From positions 1 through 64,000 of the forward strand of contig NZ_WLYI01000024.1 of NCBI RefSeq assembly GCF_009707515.1: 64,000 bases of DNA, read 5' to 3'. The notes below the pieces were generated by a model. The model worked only from the letters and a program-made list of their open reading frames with translations. It had not been told where the DNA came from and searched no databases. This document shows, in pieces, positions 14,072 to 22,915 of this stretch (position 1 is its first letter; each line of letters opens with the position of its first letter). The translations under genes were made by a program, and so were the position numbers. Source of the stretch: Pseudomonas karstica (GTDB lineage Bacteria; Pseudomonadota; Gammaproteobacteria; Pseudomonadales; Pseudomonadaceae).

Positions 14072-15904
14072 TTATGGCTGGGTCGCGGGCGCGGCCTCGG
14101 GCTTGTCCAGCTTCACCTCAAACCCATACTCCACTGTGCTCAGGTCGTTGCGCTGGTAGGTTTCCAGCAGAGTCGGCTGACCATAGAAGTAGTGCACATC
14201 AAACAGCACCGGGCCGTATTCCTCGCCGCGGTGACTAACGGCAAGGATTTCTTTCAAATAGTCGCCGCTGGCGTCCTTGGCAAAAAAGCGCCAGCTATCG
14301 GAAGGAAATAGCTGTTGGTCGACCACCAACGCATTGCCCTGCAGCTCCAGCCCCTTGGGCAGTTGCCCGGCGTTGAGCGTGCCTTGTTCAATGGTCGCCA
14401 GGAACAGCGGGATAGAGCCCACCGCAAAGGCTGGGTTGTCGGGGAACAGATTGAGATCATAGGTGATGGTGCCGCGGACCGGATCGACTTCGAAAGCCTC
14501 GTCCGGCAGTTCGATCGGCTCGCCACGCTTGCCCTCGTCATCGGAGGTGAAGAAGGTGACGGGTGCTCTGTTGCTGTTGCGCGTATTGCCCAGCAAGTCG
14601 TCGTTGAACGTGAAGGGGTGATCGAACTCGATACGTGCTGCACTGGCGTCTTCTACTGACTGGCTGATGCTGACGCTGTTTTTCAGCTGCTCCCTGGAAA
14701 GCGTGGCGTCCTTGAGCCAGGTGGCCAACTGGTCGTCATGCACCGTCACTGGCATGGGCAGGCTTTGCACGGTTTTTTCCAGGCTGCTCTTGTCGAAGCG
14801 GCGTATCGGCAGTTCCAGGTCCTTGCGGGTGGTCGTGGCTTGGGAGAAGTCGAGTACGCTGACCTGCACATTATCGATCAGGCCATTGAAGTACAGCTTG
14901 GTGTAATGGCTCTGTTGGTGTTCGAAAGCATCCTGTTCGTCTTCCAGTCGTTTCTCAAAGGTGTCGGACCAGGTTTTCTGCTTCTGCATTGCGGCCAGTT
15001 GTTTCTCATAGAACGCCAGTTGCGTGGCGTTTTCGTTGATCGAGCCTGAGCGCGATAGAAATTGCCCAGTAGTGTCCCGGGCCTGCACCAGCAGCGGGTT
15101 GGGGGGCTCGTCACCGACGTCCGCTGCCAGCGGAGCGCTGTTGGTCAGTTCGATCTCGGCGTAGTTCTTTTCCAGGGCCAGCAGGGTGACGGTGATGTTT
15201 TCTTCGGTGCGCTTGTGGCCCACGTCCTTTTTCGACAGGTCGAAGGTGAAGACCTTGCGCGGTGCGATCACTTCAATCTGGCCCTTGAGAGTGACGGGTT
15301 GCGGCTGGCTCTTGTTGTCGGTCTCGATGCCTTCGATGAACGGGTAGCTCACCGTCAGGTCATCCGGGTTGGTCAGGTTGGAACTGGTGGGACTCAACTG
15401 TATGCCGGGATCGGTTTCCGACCATTCTGGCTGGAAGGGGATGACCTTGTTATTGCTCAAGGTCACCGATTGCCATTCCAGGCCAATGGGGAAGGGGAAC
15501 GGGTCAGGCAGGTTGAAGCTGAAGGGGAAGACCGGCTGCAGGTCTGTCAGGTAGTCGGAGTTGGAAGCCTTGCGCAGGACAAATAGACCATTGATATAGG
15601 TGTCTACCAGCGCCTGGGGCGTGGGATAGTGCTTGAACAGCGCCAGGCGGTTTTCGCTGTATTCGGTCTCGATGGGCTTGGTGCTGAGCTTGACCCGAGC
15701 CCGCTCCAGCAATAGCAGCGAGCCGCCGAGGTCGGCCACGGCCTCCTTGAGCCGGGGGTCCTGAATGGCATCCAGGGACTGTTCGAATTTGGCGGTGCGC
15801 TCTTCGAGGCTGGTCTGCTTCTGCTCATCGCTGGGAGAGCAGCCGCTGCCCATCAGCAACGCCACGCACAGGCCAAGGCAGGCCAAAAGGGATCGCGCAT
15901 CCAT
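14072..15904 (-). CDS. Putative lipoprotein of unknown function, 610 residues
   Basis: The N-terminus (MDARSLLACLGLCVALLMGSGC) is a lipoprotein-type signal peptide ending at a Cys, although the residue three before the Cys is Gly rather than Leu. The frame is open to an ATG 27 bp upstream, but ATG 15904 has a good ribosome site (AGGAAG about 9 nt before). A helical stretch follows the Cys (EERTAKFEQSLDAIQD). The rest alternates predicted strands, with several segments that read like beta-sandwich domains. No catalytic motif is visible. The protein is probably anchored in the envelope. I do not recognise the family. Confidence 0.65.
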   Translation of the reverse strand: MDARSLLACLGLCVALLMGSGCSPSDEQKQTSLEERTAKFEQSLDAIQDPRLKEAVADLGGSLLLLERARVKLSTKPIETEYSENRLALFKHYPTPQALVDTYINGLFVLRKASNSDYLTDLQPVFPFSFNLPDPFPFPIGLEWQSVTLSNNKVIPFQPEWSETDPGIQLSPTSSNLTNPDDLTVSYPFIEGIETDNKSQPQPVTLKGQIEVIAPRKVFTFDLSKKDVGHKRTEENITVTLLALEKNYAEIELTNSAPLAADVGDEPPNPLLVQARDTTGQFLSRSGSINENATQLAFYEKQLAAMQKQKTWSDTFEKRLEDEQDAFEHQQSHYTKLYFNGLIDNVQVSVLDFSQATTTRKDLELPIRRFDKSSLEKTVQSLPMPVTVHDDQLATWLKDATLSREQLKNSVSISQSVEDASAARIEFDHPFTFNDDLLGNTRNSNRAPVTFFTSDDEGKRGEPIELPDEAFEVDPVRGTITYDLNLFPDNPAFAVGSIPLFLATIEQGTLNAGQLPKGLELQGNALVVDQQLFPSDSWRFFAKDASGDYLKEILAVSHRGEEYGPVLFDVHYFYGQPTLLETYQRNDLSTVEYGFEVKLDKPEAAPATQP

Positions 15905-16070
15905 TATCCGAGTCTTCCTATCCGACATCATCGAGCCGAGTTGATGACCTCGACACTAGCAGAAAAACTCTTTAACAGATGCGGTGCAGATCAGTTTTCT
16001 CGGCAGTTCCTGGCCCTTGGGCGCGGCTGATATACTCGCCGCCATTTCTGGCCAAGCTGTGTGAGATTCA

Positions 16071-16559
16071 ATGGAACGTTTTATCGAAAATGCAATGTAC
16101 GCCTCACGCTGGCTGTTGGCGCCGATCTACTTCGGCCTGTCCCTCGGCTTGCTGGCGCTGGCGCTGAAGTTCTTTCAGGAAGTGATTCACCTGCTGCCGA
16201 GTGTCTTCTCGATGGCTGAGTCCGAGCTGATCCTCGTGCTGTTGTCGTTGATCGACATGGCCCTGGTCGGCGGCTTGCTGGTGATGGTGATGATTTCCGG
16301 CTACGAGAACTTTGTCTCGCAACTGGACATCGACGACAGCAAGGAAAAGCTCAACTGGCTGGGCACCATGGATTCTTCGTCGTTGAAGATGAAGGTGGCA
16401 GCTTCCATCGTGGCGATTTCCTCTATCCATCTGTTGCGCATCTTCATGGATGCCAAGAACGTCGATCCTCAGCACCTGATGTGGTACGTGATTATCCACA
16501 TGACCTTCGTGATCTCGGCGTTCGCCATGGGTTACCTGGATAAACTGACCAAGCATTGA
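16071..16559 (+). CDS. UPF0114 family inner-membrane protein (YqhA-like)
   Basis: This 162-residue protein has three to four membrane helices: about 10-30, 45-75, 105-125 and 135-155. The start MERFIENAMYASRWLLAPIYFGLSLGLLALALKF is characteristic of UPF0114/YqhA. The conserved central loop SGYENFVSQLD and the C-terminal MTFVISAFAMGYLDKL are present. The function is not established. It is a single gene between the divergent lipoprotein gene and fklB. Confidence 0.88.
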   Translation: MERFIENAMYASRWLLAPIYFGLSLGLLALALKFFQEVIHLLPSVFSMAESELILVLLSLIDMALVGGLLVMVMISGYENFVSQLDIDDSKEKLNWLGTMDSSSLKMKVAASIVAISSIHLLRIFMDAKNVDPQHLMWYVIIHMTFVISAFAMGYLDKLTKH

Positions 16560-16707
16560 TTGCCGCCTGGCGCCCTCCGGCGTAGGGCGCAGGGCTCATC
16601 AAGGGCGGGGCTTGTGTGCTAGGCTGCTCGCCCTTTTAGTTTGGACGACATGCAGAACCCTGCGCTCCTGCAGGTTTTCTGAGGTTGTCCTACAGCGGAG
16701 CCCTTTC

Positions 16708-17325
16708 ATGTCCGAAGTTAACCTGTCCACCGACGAAACCCGCGTCAGCTACGGTATTGGCCGCCAGTTGGGCGACCAACTGCGCGACAACCCGCCGCCG
16801 GGTGTAAGCCTGGACGCCATCCTGGTTGGCCTGACCGACGCTTTTGCCGGCAAGCCAAGCCGTGTTGACCAAGAACAAATGGCTGCCAGCTTCAAAGTGA
16901 TCCGCGAGATCATGCAAGCCGAAGTGGCTGCAAAGGCTGAAGCGGCTGCGGGTGAAGGCCTGGCTTTCCTGGCTGAAAACGCCAAGCGTGAAGGCGTCAC
17001 CACTCTGGCTTCCGGCCTGCAATTCGAAGTACTGACCCAAGGTGAAGGTGCCAAGCCTGCGCGTGAAGATCAGGTGCGTACCCACTACCATGGCACTCTG
17101 ATCGACGGTACTGTCTTCGACAGCTCTTACGAGCGTGGCCAACCTGCAGAATTCCCGGTTGGCGGCGTGATCGCTGGCTGGACCGAAGCCCTGCAACTGA
17201 TGAATGCCGGCAGTAAATGGCGCCTGTATGTGCCGAGCGAACTGGCTTACGGTGCACAAGGCGTTGGTAGCATTCCGCCGCACAGCGCTCTGGTATTTGA
17301 CGTCGAACTGCTCGACGTTCTGTAA
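16708..17325 (+). CDS. fklB: FKBP-type peptidyl-prolyl cis-trans isomerase FklB
   Basis: FklB catalyses cis-trans isomerisation of X-Pro bonds and helps protein folding. The 205-residue product has a helical N-terminal dimerisation domain (about 1-90) and a C-terminal FKBP domain with DGTVFDSSYERGQPAEFPVGGVIAGWTEAL and YGAQGVGSIPPHSALVFDVELL. The frame extends 96 bp upstream, but ATG 16708 gives the family start MSEVNLSTDETRVSYGIG. There is no signal peptide, so it is cytoplasmic. A REP doublet follows the gene. Confidence 0.92.
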   Translation: MSEVNLSTDETRVSYGIGRQLGDQLRDNPPPGVSLDAILVGLTDAFAGKPSRVDQEQMAASFKVIREIMQAEVAAKAEAAAGEGLAFLAENAKREGVTTLASGLQFEVLTQGEGAKPAREDQVRTHYHGTLIDGTVFDSSYERGQPAEFPVGGVIAGWTEALQLMNAGSKWRLYVPSELAYGAQGVGSIPPHSALVFDVELLDVL

Positions 17326-17341
17326 GACCTGCTGCTGGTTA

Positions 17342-17445
17342 CCTGTAGGAGCGAGCTTGCTTGCGAAGATCGTCAACGATAACGCGCACATTCTGGAACC
17401 GCGCGTTGTTCTTGAGTTCTTCGCGAGCACGCTCGCTCCTACAGG
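17342..17445. repeat. REP doublet, TGTAGGAGCGAGC family
   Basis: The 104-bp element has perfect 15-bp inverted ends (CCTGTAGGAGCGAGC and its complement), inner arms of the GCTTGCTTGCGAA/TTCGCGAGCACGC type and a loop with CGTCAACGATAACGCG. It lies between fklB and the convergent small gene. The same family occurs at 18329, 30425, 38930, 41607 and 51466. Confidence 0.88.
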
Positions 17446-17460
17446 TTTTTTCAGGGTTGC

Positions 17461-17718
17461 TCATGGGTGAAACTTGCCATTGAGTTCCGTCACCGGGCGC
17501 AACGCTCGGGCATAGCAGAACAGGAACAAGTTACGCACCACCTCCTTCAACACGCCAGGCTCACTGGAACTCAAGCCATTGACGTCCAGGTCGCCCTGAT
17601 CCTGCAGTTCATTCAAGGCTTCTTCTTCCAGCACCGCACAGACTTCCCCGGTTTCCCGATGGAGGATCCGCAGGTAAGGATGTGGACGGTCCAGCCAGGC
17701 ATCGATCAAATAAGTCAT
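17461..17718 (-). CDS. Conserved hypothetical protein, 85 residues
   Basis: The protein starts MTYLIDAWLDRPHPYLRILHRETGEVCAVLEEEALNEL and is acidic in the middle. It has no signal peptide or membrane segment. A gene of similar size lies between fklB and ispB in other pseudomonads, as I recall. The start has an upstream GGAG. No function is suggested by the sequence. Confidence 0.65.
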   Translation of the reverse strand: MTYLIDAWLDRPHPYLRILHRETGEVCAVLEEEALNELQDQGDLDVNGLSSSEPGVLKEVVRNLFLFCYARALRPVTELNGKFHP

Positions 17719-17914
17719 GGGTCACATCTCCTTGATGGGTTTCAATGAGAATAATTCTTATTCATCGAATAGCAAGTGCCTATTGGCGGTTTTCTGGTTT
17801 TTCTGAAGGCGGTATTGTTTTCGAGCAAAAGGCTTGGCCTTTTGCTATTGGGGGGGGCGTTGCGGGGAAGGTGAAGCGCCATCCCGTGCAGGGCACGAGA
17901 TGGAGGCAGGAATA

Positions 17915-18256
17915 TCAGACTTTCCGGACGAACTCGGACTTGAGTTTCATCGGCCCGATACCGTCGATCTTGCAATCGATATCGTGGTCGCCATCACACA
18001 GGCGGATGTTCTTGACCTTGGTGCCGACCTTGACTACCAGCGACGTGCCCTTGACCTTGAGGTCCTTGATCACGGTGATGGTGTCGCCGTCCTGTAGAGC
18101 GTTCCCGACGGAGTCTTTTTTCACGGCTTCATCACTGGCAGCCTCGGCTTCGTTGCCAATGGACCACTCATGGGCGCATTCCGGGCAGATCAGCTGTGCG
18201 CCGTCTTCATAGGTGTATTCGGAGTTGCATTTCGGGCAGGGTGGCAACGTGCTCAC
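17915..18256 (-). CDS. yjdM: Zinc-ribbon protein YjdM (PhnA family)
   Basis: The 113-residue product has an N-terminal zinc ribbon with two CxxC pairs (CPKCNSEY and CPECAHEW), an acidic linker, and a C-terminal SH3-like barrel (LQDGDTITVIKDLKVKGTSLVVKVGTKVKNIRL). This is the YjdM/PhnA domain order. Despite the old PhnA name, the role in phosphonate use is not established, and no phosphonate genes are nearby. It is transcribed alone. Confidence 0.88.
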   Translation of the reverse strand: MSTLPPCPKCNSEYTYEDGAQLICPECAHEWSIGNEAEAASDEAVKKDSVGNALQDGDTITVIKDLKVKGTSLVVKVGTKVKNIRLCDGDHDIDCKIDGIGPMKLKSEFVRKV

Positions 18257-18328
18257 TAAGGCTCCTTGAGGTTCAGGATGGCTAAAAAGCGCACATTATA
18301 TAGGGTTTTAGCGGGGAGGAGACTAACC

Positions 18329-18423
18329 CTGTGGGAACGAGCGTGCTCGCGAAGAACTCAAGGACGCCGCGCTAAACCAGGATAGGCGCGTTATCGTTGA
18401 CGTTTTTCGCGAGCAAGAGCGCA
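18329..18423. repeat. REP doublet, TGTAGGAGCGAGC family, degenerate
   Basis: The left arm reads CTGTGGGAACGAGCGTGCTCGCGAA. The right arm TTTTTCGCGAGCAAGAGCG ends against the ispB stop codon. The loop contains GGCGCGTTATCGTTGACG, the inverse of the loop in the 17342 element, so this copy is in opposite orientation. It lies between ispB (ending here) and yjdM. Confidence 0.75.
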
Positions 18424-18424
18424 A

Positions 18425-19393
18425 TCAGTGAGTACGTGCGACCGCAAACTCACTCAGCTCCACCAACGCATCGCGGTATTCGCTGGCGGGAAGGGCTTCC
18501 AGGCACTGAATGGCTCGGGCGACATAGTCACGGGCCAGTTGCGCTGTATAGTCGAGCGAGCCCGATGCTTCCACGGCTGTGCGGATGCTTTCCAGGTCTT
18601 CGATCCCGCCTTTCTGGATTGCCTTGCGCACCAGGGCGGCCTGTTCCGGCGTGCCTTCGCGCATGGTGTAGATCAGCGGCAGGGTCGGTTTGCCTTCGGC
18701 CAGGTCATCGCCGACGTTCTTGCCCAGGGTTTCGGCGTCGCCGCGATAGTCCAGCAGGTCATCCACCAGTTGGAACGCCACGCCCAGGTGATCGCCGAAG
18801 GTGCGCAGGGCTTCGCTTTGCTCAGGCGTTGCTTCGCACAGGGCCGCGGCACTATGGGTCGAGGCTTCGAAGAGCATGGCAGTCTTGCCGCGAATCACTT
18901 CCATGTAGGTTTCTTCGGTGGTGCTGGCGTCGCGAACTTTCGACAACTGCAACACTTCGCCTTCGGCGATGATGCGTGTGGCCTGGGAAAGAATCTTCAT
19001 CACTGGCATCGAGCCCAGTTCTACCATCATTTCGAACGAGCGCGAGTACAGGAAGTCGCCCACCAGCACGCTGGGCGCGTTGCCCCACATGGCGTTGGCG
19101 GTCTCGCGACCACGGCGCATGCCAGACATGTCGACCACGTCGTCGTGCAGCAGGGTGGCGGTGTGCAGGAATTCGATGGTAGCGGCCAGCAGGCGCAGGT
19201 CATCGCCTTCGCGACCCAGGGCCTTGCCACACAGCAACACTAATAAAGGACGCAGGCGCTTGCCGCCCGCCGAAGTAATATAGTCGCCAATTTTGGAGAC
19301 CAGCGGCACTTTAGAAGTCAATTGCTTCTTGATGATGCCGTCGACGGCGCTAAAATCGTCCGCCACCGCGCGGTAGAAAGCTTGGGGTTGCAT
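18425..19393 (-). CDS. ispB: Octaprenyl diphosphate synthase
   Basis: IspB extends farnesyl diphosphate with isopentenyl units to make the ubiquinone side chain. The 322-residue product has the GGKRLRP substrate motif, the first Asp-rich motif DDVVD (84-88) followed by RRG, and the second motif VDDLLDYRGD near 215. It is divergent from rplU-rpmA, as in most gammaproteobacteria. Chain length (C40 or C45) cannot be read with certainty from sequence; the name follows the family. Confidence 0.93.
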   Translation of the reverse strand: MQPQAFYRAVADDFSAVDGIIKKQLTSKVPLVSKIGDYITSAGGKRLRPLLVLLCGKALGREGDDLRLLAATIEFLHTATLLHDDVVDMSGMRRGRETANAMWGNAPSVLVGDFLYSRSFEMMVELGSMPVMKILSQATRIIAEGEVLQLSKVRDASTTEETYMEVIRGKTAMLFEASTHSAAALCEATPEQSEALRTFGDHLGVAFQLVDDLLDYRGDAETLGKNVGDDLAEGKPTLPLIYTMREGTPEQAALVRKAIQKGGIEDLESIRTAVEASGSLDYTAQLARDYVARAIQCLEALPASEYRDALVELSEFAVARTH

Positions 19394-19472
19394 CAGCGAC
19401 AGTCGCTCCAGAAGGGTTGCGCGGCATGCTAGGACCCGCGTCTCGTAGTGTCAAGGCGCGATGGACGGCTAC

Positions 19473-19501
19473 TTGCAACACTTCTTTGGCTTGCGTACAA
19501 T
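19473..19501 (+). promoter_or_regulatory. Candidate sigma-70 promoter of rplU-rpmA
   Basis: TTGCAA (19473-19478) and TACAAT (19496-19501) are separated by exactly 17 bp. They are followed by a GC-rich discriminator (CGCGCACC), as expected for a growth-rate-regulated ribosomal protein promoter. It leaves a leader of about 125 nt before rplU. Confidence 0.6.
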
Positions 19502-19632
19502 CGCGCACCCTGAACTTCCTGGGCAGCACCTGCCTTACGCAATTGCATTTGGGACGTCCATCCCATGCAGCCATGCCAGCCAATACCTCTTCTTATAAAG
19601 CGCTGGGTGAGCAGGATTATCGGAGAAATACC

Positions 19633-19947
19633 ATGTCGTACGCAGTAATCGTTACTGGTGGCAAGCAATACAAGGTCGCCCCAGGTGAATACCTGAAGAT
19701 CGAAAAACTGGAAATCGCTACCGGCGAATCCGTGACTTTTGATCGCGTTCTGTTGGTCGCCAATGGCGATGACGTGAACATCGGCGCTCCTGTTGTTGCT
19801 GGCGCTACCGTTGTGGCTGAAGTGATCTCCCAAGGTCGTCACGATAAAGTCCGCATCATCAAGTTCCGTCGTCGTAAGCACCACATGAAGCGTATGGGCC
19901 ACCGCCAGTGGTACACCGAGATCAAAATCACCGGTATTCAGGCTTAA
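19633..19947 (+). CDS. rplU: 50S ribosomal protein L21
   Basis: L21 binds 23S rRNA in the large subunit. The 104-residue product starts MSYAVIVTGGKQYKV and has the basic C-terminal signature FRRRKHHMKRMGHRQWYTEIKITGI. ATG 19633 has a GGAG ribosome site; the open frame further upstream is leader. rpmA follows after 34 bp, forming the usual operon. Confidence 0.97.
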   Translation: MSYAVIVTGGKQYKVAPGEYLKIEKLEIATGESVTFDRVLLVANGDDVNIGAPVVAGATVVAEVISQGRHDKVRIIKFRRRKHHMKRMGHRQWYTEIKITGIQA

Positions 19948-19981
19948 TTTCAGCCTAATTCCTCACTAGGAGAATTGACTC

Positions 19982-20239
19982 ATGGCACACAAAAAAGCTG
20001 GTGGTAGTACCCGTAACGGTCGCGACTCAGAAGCCAAACGCCTTGGCGTGAAGATGTATGGCGGCCAGAAAATCATTCCGGGCAACATCATCGTGCGTCA
20101 GCGCGGCACCCAATTCCACGCCGGTTACGGTGTTGGCATGGGTAAGGATCACACCCTCTTCGCGAAAATCGAAGGCGTGATCAAGTTTGAAGTAAAGGGC
20201 GCGTTCAACCGCCGTTACGTGAGCGTTGTCGCAGCTTAA
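19982..20239 (+). CDS. rpmA: 50S ribosomal protein L27
   Basis: L27 reaches the peptidyl transferase centre with its N-terminus. The 85-residue product starts MAHKKAGGSTRNGRDSEAKRLGVK, without the cleavable extension seen in Firmicutes. The ribosome site is AGGAG, 7 nt before the ATG. It is the second gene of the rplU operon and is followed by an intrinsic terminator. Confidence 0.97.
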   Translation: MAHKKAGGSTRNGRDSEAKRLGVKMYGGQKIIPGNIIVRQRGTQFHAGYGVGMGKDHTLFAKIEGVIKFEVKGAFNRRYVSVVAA

Positions 20240-20253
20240 TTGCGAGATCGCTG

Positions 20254-20285
20254 GAAAAGCCCTGTCTTGCGACGGGGCTTTTTCG
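20254..20285 (+). terminator. Intrinsic terminator of rplU-rpmA
   Basis: The stem AAAGCCCTGTC/GACGGGGCTTT with a short TTGC loop ends in a T-rich run, 15 bp after the rpmA stop. Because obg follows, read-through would be needed for co-transcription. Confidence 0.85.
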
Positions 20286-20433
20286 TTTGTGGGGTGAGTC
20301 TCTTGCAAAGCTGTTTGTGATGGGCGAAAGCAGCTGGATTTGCGGTCGTTGCTTGAGGTCGCTGCGCTCATTTTTGCAAGAGTCTTATGTCTTGGTTTCT
20401 TAAGCTCGTCCATGTGGCGAGAGGCGTTTTGTT

Positions 20434-21657
20434 ATGAAGTTCGTTGATGAAGTTTCGATCCGAGTAAAAGCTGGCGACGGCGGCAATGGCTGCATGAGTT
20501 TTCGTCGCGAAAAATTCATCGAGAACGGTGGCCCCAACGGTGGTGATGGTGGTGACGGCGGTTCCATCTACATGATGGCCGACGAAAACCTCAATACACT
20601 GGTGGACTACCGTTACACCCGGCACTTCGATGCCGAGCGCGGTTCCAACGGTGGCAGCACTGACTGCACCGGCAAAAAGGGTGAAGAGTTGGTCCTGCGC
20701 GTGCCGGTCGGCACCACAATCATCGACTCCGCGACCCAGGAAGTCATCGGCGACCTGACCAAGGCCGGCCAGCGTTTGATGGTGGTTCAGGGTGGCTGGC
20801 ACGGTCTGGGTAACACTCGATTCAAGTCCAGCACCAACCGTGCGCCGCGCCAGACTACGCCGGGTAAGCCGGGTGAGCAGCGTGACTTGAAGCTGGAAAT
20901 GAAGGTGCTGGCAGACGTTGGTTTACTGGGCTTGCCGAATGCCGGCAAGAGCACCTTTATTCGCTCGGTATCGGCCGCCAAGCCGAAAGTCGCTGACTAC
21001 CCGTTCACTACCTTGGTGCCAAACCTGGGCGTGGTCAGTGTCGATCGCTGGAAAAGCTTTGTGGTCGCTGATATTCCGGGTCTGATCGAAGGGGCTTCCG
21101 ACGGTGCTGGCCTGGGGATCCGCTTCCTCAAGCACTTGTCCCGTACTCGCCTGTTGCTGCATCTCGTCGACATGGCGCCGCTGGATGACACCAGTGCTCC
21201 CGATGCTGCTGAAGTGATTGTCAGTGAGCTGACCAAGTTCAGCCCGTCCCTGGCTGAGCGTGATCGCTGGCTGGTGCTGAACAAGTGCGACCAGATCCTT
21301 GAAGAAGAGCATGAGGCGCGGGTCAAGGAGATCGTTGATCGCCTGGAGTGGACTGGTCCGGTCTACGTCATCTCGGCGATTGCCAAAGAAGGCACCGAGC
21401 GCCTGACTCGCGACATCATGCGTTACCTGGAAGATCGTGCCGATCGCCTGGCTAATGACCCTGTCTACAAGGCAGAGTTGGCAGAGCTCGATCAGCACAT
21501 TGAAGATGAAGCGCGTGCGCAGTTGCAGGCCCTGGATGATCAGCGTGCCCTGCGCCGCAGTGGCGTCAAGTCGGTCCATGACATCGGTGACGATGATTGG
21601 GATGAAGAAGACGTGGATGATGAAGATGGTCCGGAAATCATTTACGTGCGCGACTGA
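20434..21657 (+). CDS. obg: GTPase ObgE/CgtA
   Basis: Obg is an essential ribosome-associated GTPase with roles in 50S assembly and the stringent response. The 407-residue product has the glycine-rich Obg fold (1-158), then the G domain with GLPNAGKSTFI (G1), DIPGLIEGAS (G3) and NKCDQI (G4). A strongly acidic C-terminal tail (DDDWDEEDVDDEDGPE) replaces the longer tails of other groups. It lies between rpmA and proB, its usual place, and has its own terminator. Confidence 0.96.
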   Translation: MKFVDEVSIRVKAGDGGNGCMSFRREKFIENGGPNGGDGGDGGSIYMMADENLNTLVDYRYTRHFDAERGSNGGSTDCTGKKGEELVLRVPVGTTIIDSATQEVIGDLTKAGQRLMVVQGGWHGLGNTRFKSSTNRAPRQTTPGKPGEQRDLKLEMKVLADVGLLGLPNAGKSTFIRSVSAAKPKVADYPFTTLVPNLGVVSVDRWKSFVVADIPGLIEGASDGAGLGIRFLKHLSRTRLLLHLVDMAPLDDTSAPDAAEVIVSELTKFSPSLAERDRWLVLNKCDQILEEEHEARVKEIVDRLEWTGPVYVISAIAKEGTERLTRDIMRYLEDRADRLANDPVYKAELAELDQHIEDEARAQLQALDDQRALRRSGVKSVHDIGDDDWDEEDVDDEDGPEIIYVRD

Positions 21658-21678
21658 TTGGTTGCAGTAAACTTAAGC

Positions 21679-21702
21679 GCCGCTCAATCGAGCGGCGTTT
21701 TG
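21679..21702 (+). terminator. Intrinsic terminator of obg
   Basis: The perfect 8-bp stem CGCCGCTC/GAGCGGCG with loop AATC is followed by TTTT. It lies 21 bp past the obg stop. Confidence 0.85.
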
Positions 21703-21780
21703 GTATCTGGAAACCGGTAGTCACGAATAACGTTATGGGCGGCGCTGGGTCGCGCGGCCCTCAATCTAAGGTTGAAGATG

Positions 21781-22899
21781 ATGCGGAGCAAGGTGACGGG
21801 TGCGCGGCGCTGGGTCGTAAAGATCGGGAGTGCGCTGCTGACGGCGGATGGCAAGGGATTGGATCGCGCAGCCATGAGTGTCTGGGTTGGGCAGATGGTG
21901 GCCTTGCATGAGGCGGGTGTGGAGTTGGTGCTGGTGTCGTCCGGGGCGGTTGCCGCCGGAATGAGTCGTCTGGGCTGGACCGTGCGACCCAGCGCGATGC
22001 ACGAGTTGCAGGCGGCGGCTGCCATTGGCCAGATGGGCCTGGTGCAGGCCTGGGAATCCAGCTTTGCCGAGCACGGTCGCCACACGGCGCAGATTCTGCT
22101 GACTCACGATGACTTGTCCGACCGCAAGCGCTATCTCAACGCTCGCAGTACCTTGCGTGCCTTGGTCGAGCTGAAAGTGATCCCGGTGATCAACGAAAAC
22201 GACACTGTGGTCACCGATGAAATTCGTTTTGGCGACAATGACACCCTCGCGGCGCTGGTGGCCAACCTTGTCGAAGCTGATTTGCTGGTAATCCTTACTG
22301 ATCGCGATGGCATGTTTGATGCCGACCCCCGTAACAACCCCGATGCCCAGTTGATTTACGAGGCGCGTGCCGATGATTCGGCGCTGGATGCGGTCGCTGG
22401 CAGTGTCGGTGGCGCGTTGGGGCGTGGCGGCATGCAGACCAAGCTGCGCGCGGCGCGCCTGGCGGCGCGTTCCGGTGCTCATACGATCATCGTCGGTGGG
22501 CGCCTGGAGCGAGTGCTGGACCGCCTCAAGGCGGGCGAGCGCATCGGTACGCTGCTATCGCCGGAGCGTGGCATGCTGGCGGCGCGTAAGCAGTGGCTGG
22601 CGGGGCATCTGCAGACCCGTGGCACCCTGGTGTTGGATGCTGGTGCTGTGTCTGCGCTGTCCCAGGGCAACAAAAGCCTGTTGCCGGTGGGCGTCAAGCT
22701 GGTCCAGGGTAGCTTTCGTCGAGGTGAGATGGTGGTGTGCGTGGCTCCGGACGGCCGTGAGATTGCCCGCGGTCTGGCTAACTACAGCGCGCTTGAGGCG
22801 CAGAAAATCATTGGGCAGTCGTCCGAGGCGATTGTCGGGCTGTTGGGTTACATGGCTGAGCCGGAACTGGTTCACCGGGATAACCTGATTCTGGTTTAA
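21781..22899 (+). CDS. proB: Glutamate 5-kinase
   Basis: ProB phosphorylates glutamate as the first step of proline synthesis. The 372-residue product has an amino-acid kinase domain (VVKIGSALLT, VSSGAVAAGM, INENDTVVTDEIRFGDNDTLAALVA) and a C-terminal PUA domain (about 275-372). Two adjacent ATG codons (21778 and 21781) are possible; an AAGG site lies 7 or 10 nt before them. I chose the second, which matches the usual Pseudomonas start MRSKVTGARRW. creA follows after 16 bp. Confidence 0.95.
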   Translation: MRSKVTGARRWVVKIGSALLTADGKGLDRAAMSVWVGQMVALHEAGVELVLVSSGAVAAGMSRLGWTVRPSAMHELQAAAAIGQMGLVQAWESSFAEHGRHTAQILLTHDDLSDRKRYLNARSTLRALVELKVIPVINENDTVVTDEIRFGDNDTLAALVANLVEADLLVILTDRDGMFDADPRNNPDAQLIYEARADDSALDAVAGSVGGALGRGGMQTKLRAARLAARSGAHTIIVGGRLERVLDRLKAGERIGTLLSPERGMLAARKQWLAGHLQTRGTLVLDAGAVSALSQGNKSLLPVGVKLVQGSFRRGEMVVCVAPDGREIARGLANYSALEAQKIIGQSSEAIVGLLGYMAEPELVHRDNLILV

Positions 22900-22915
22900 G
22901 TGAAGGGAAGTCACC

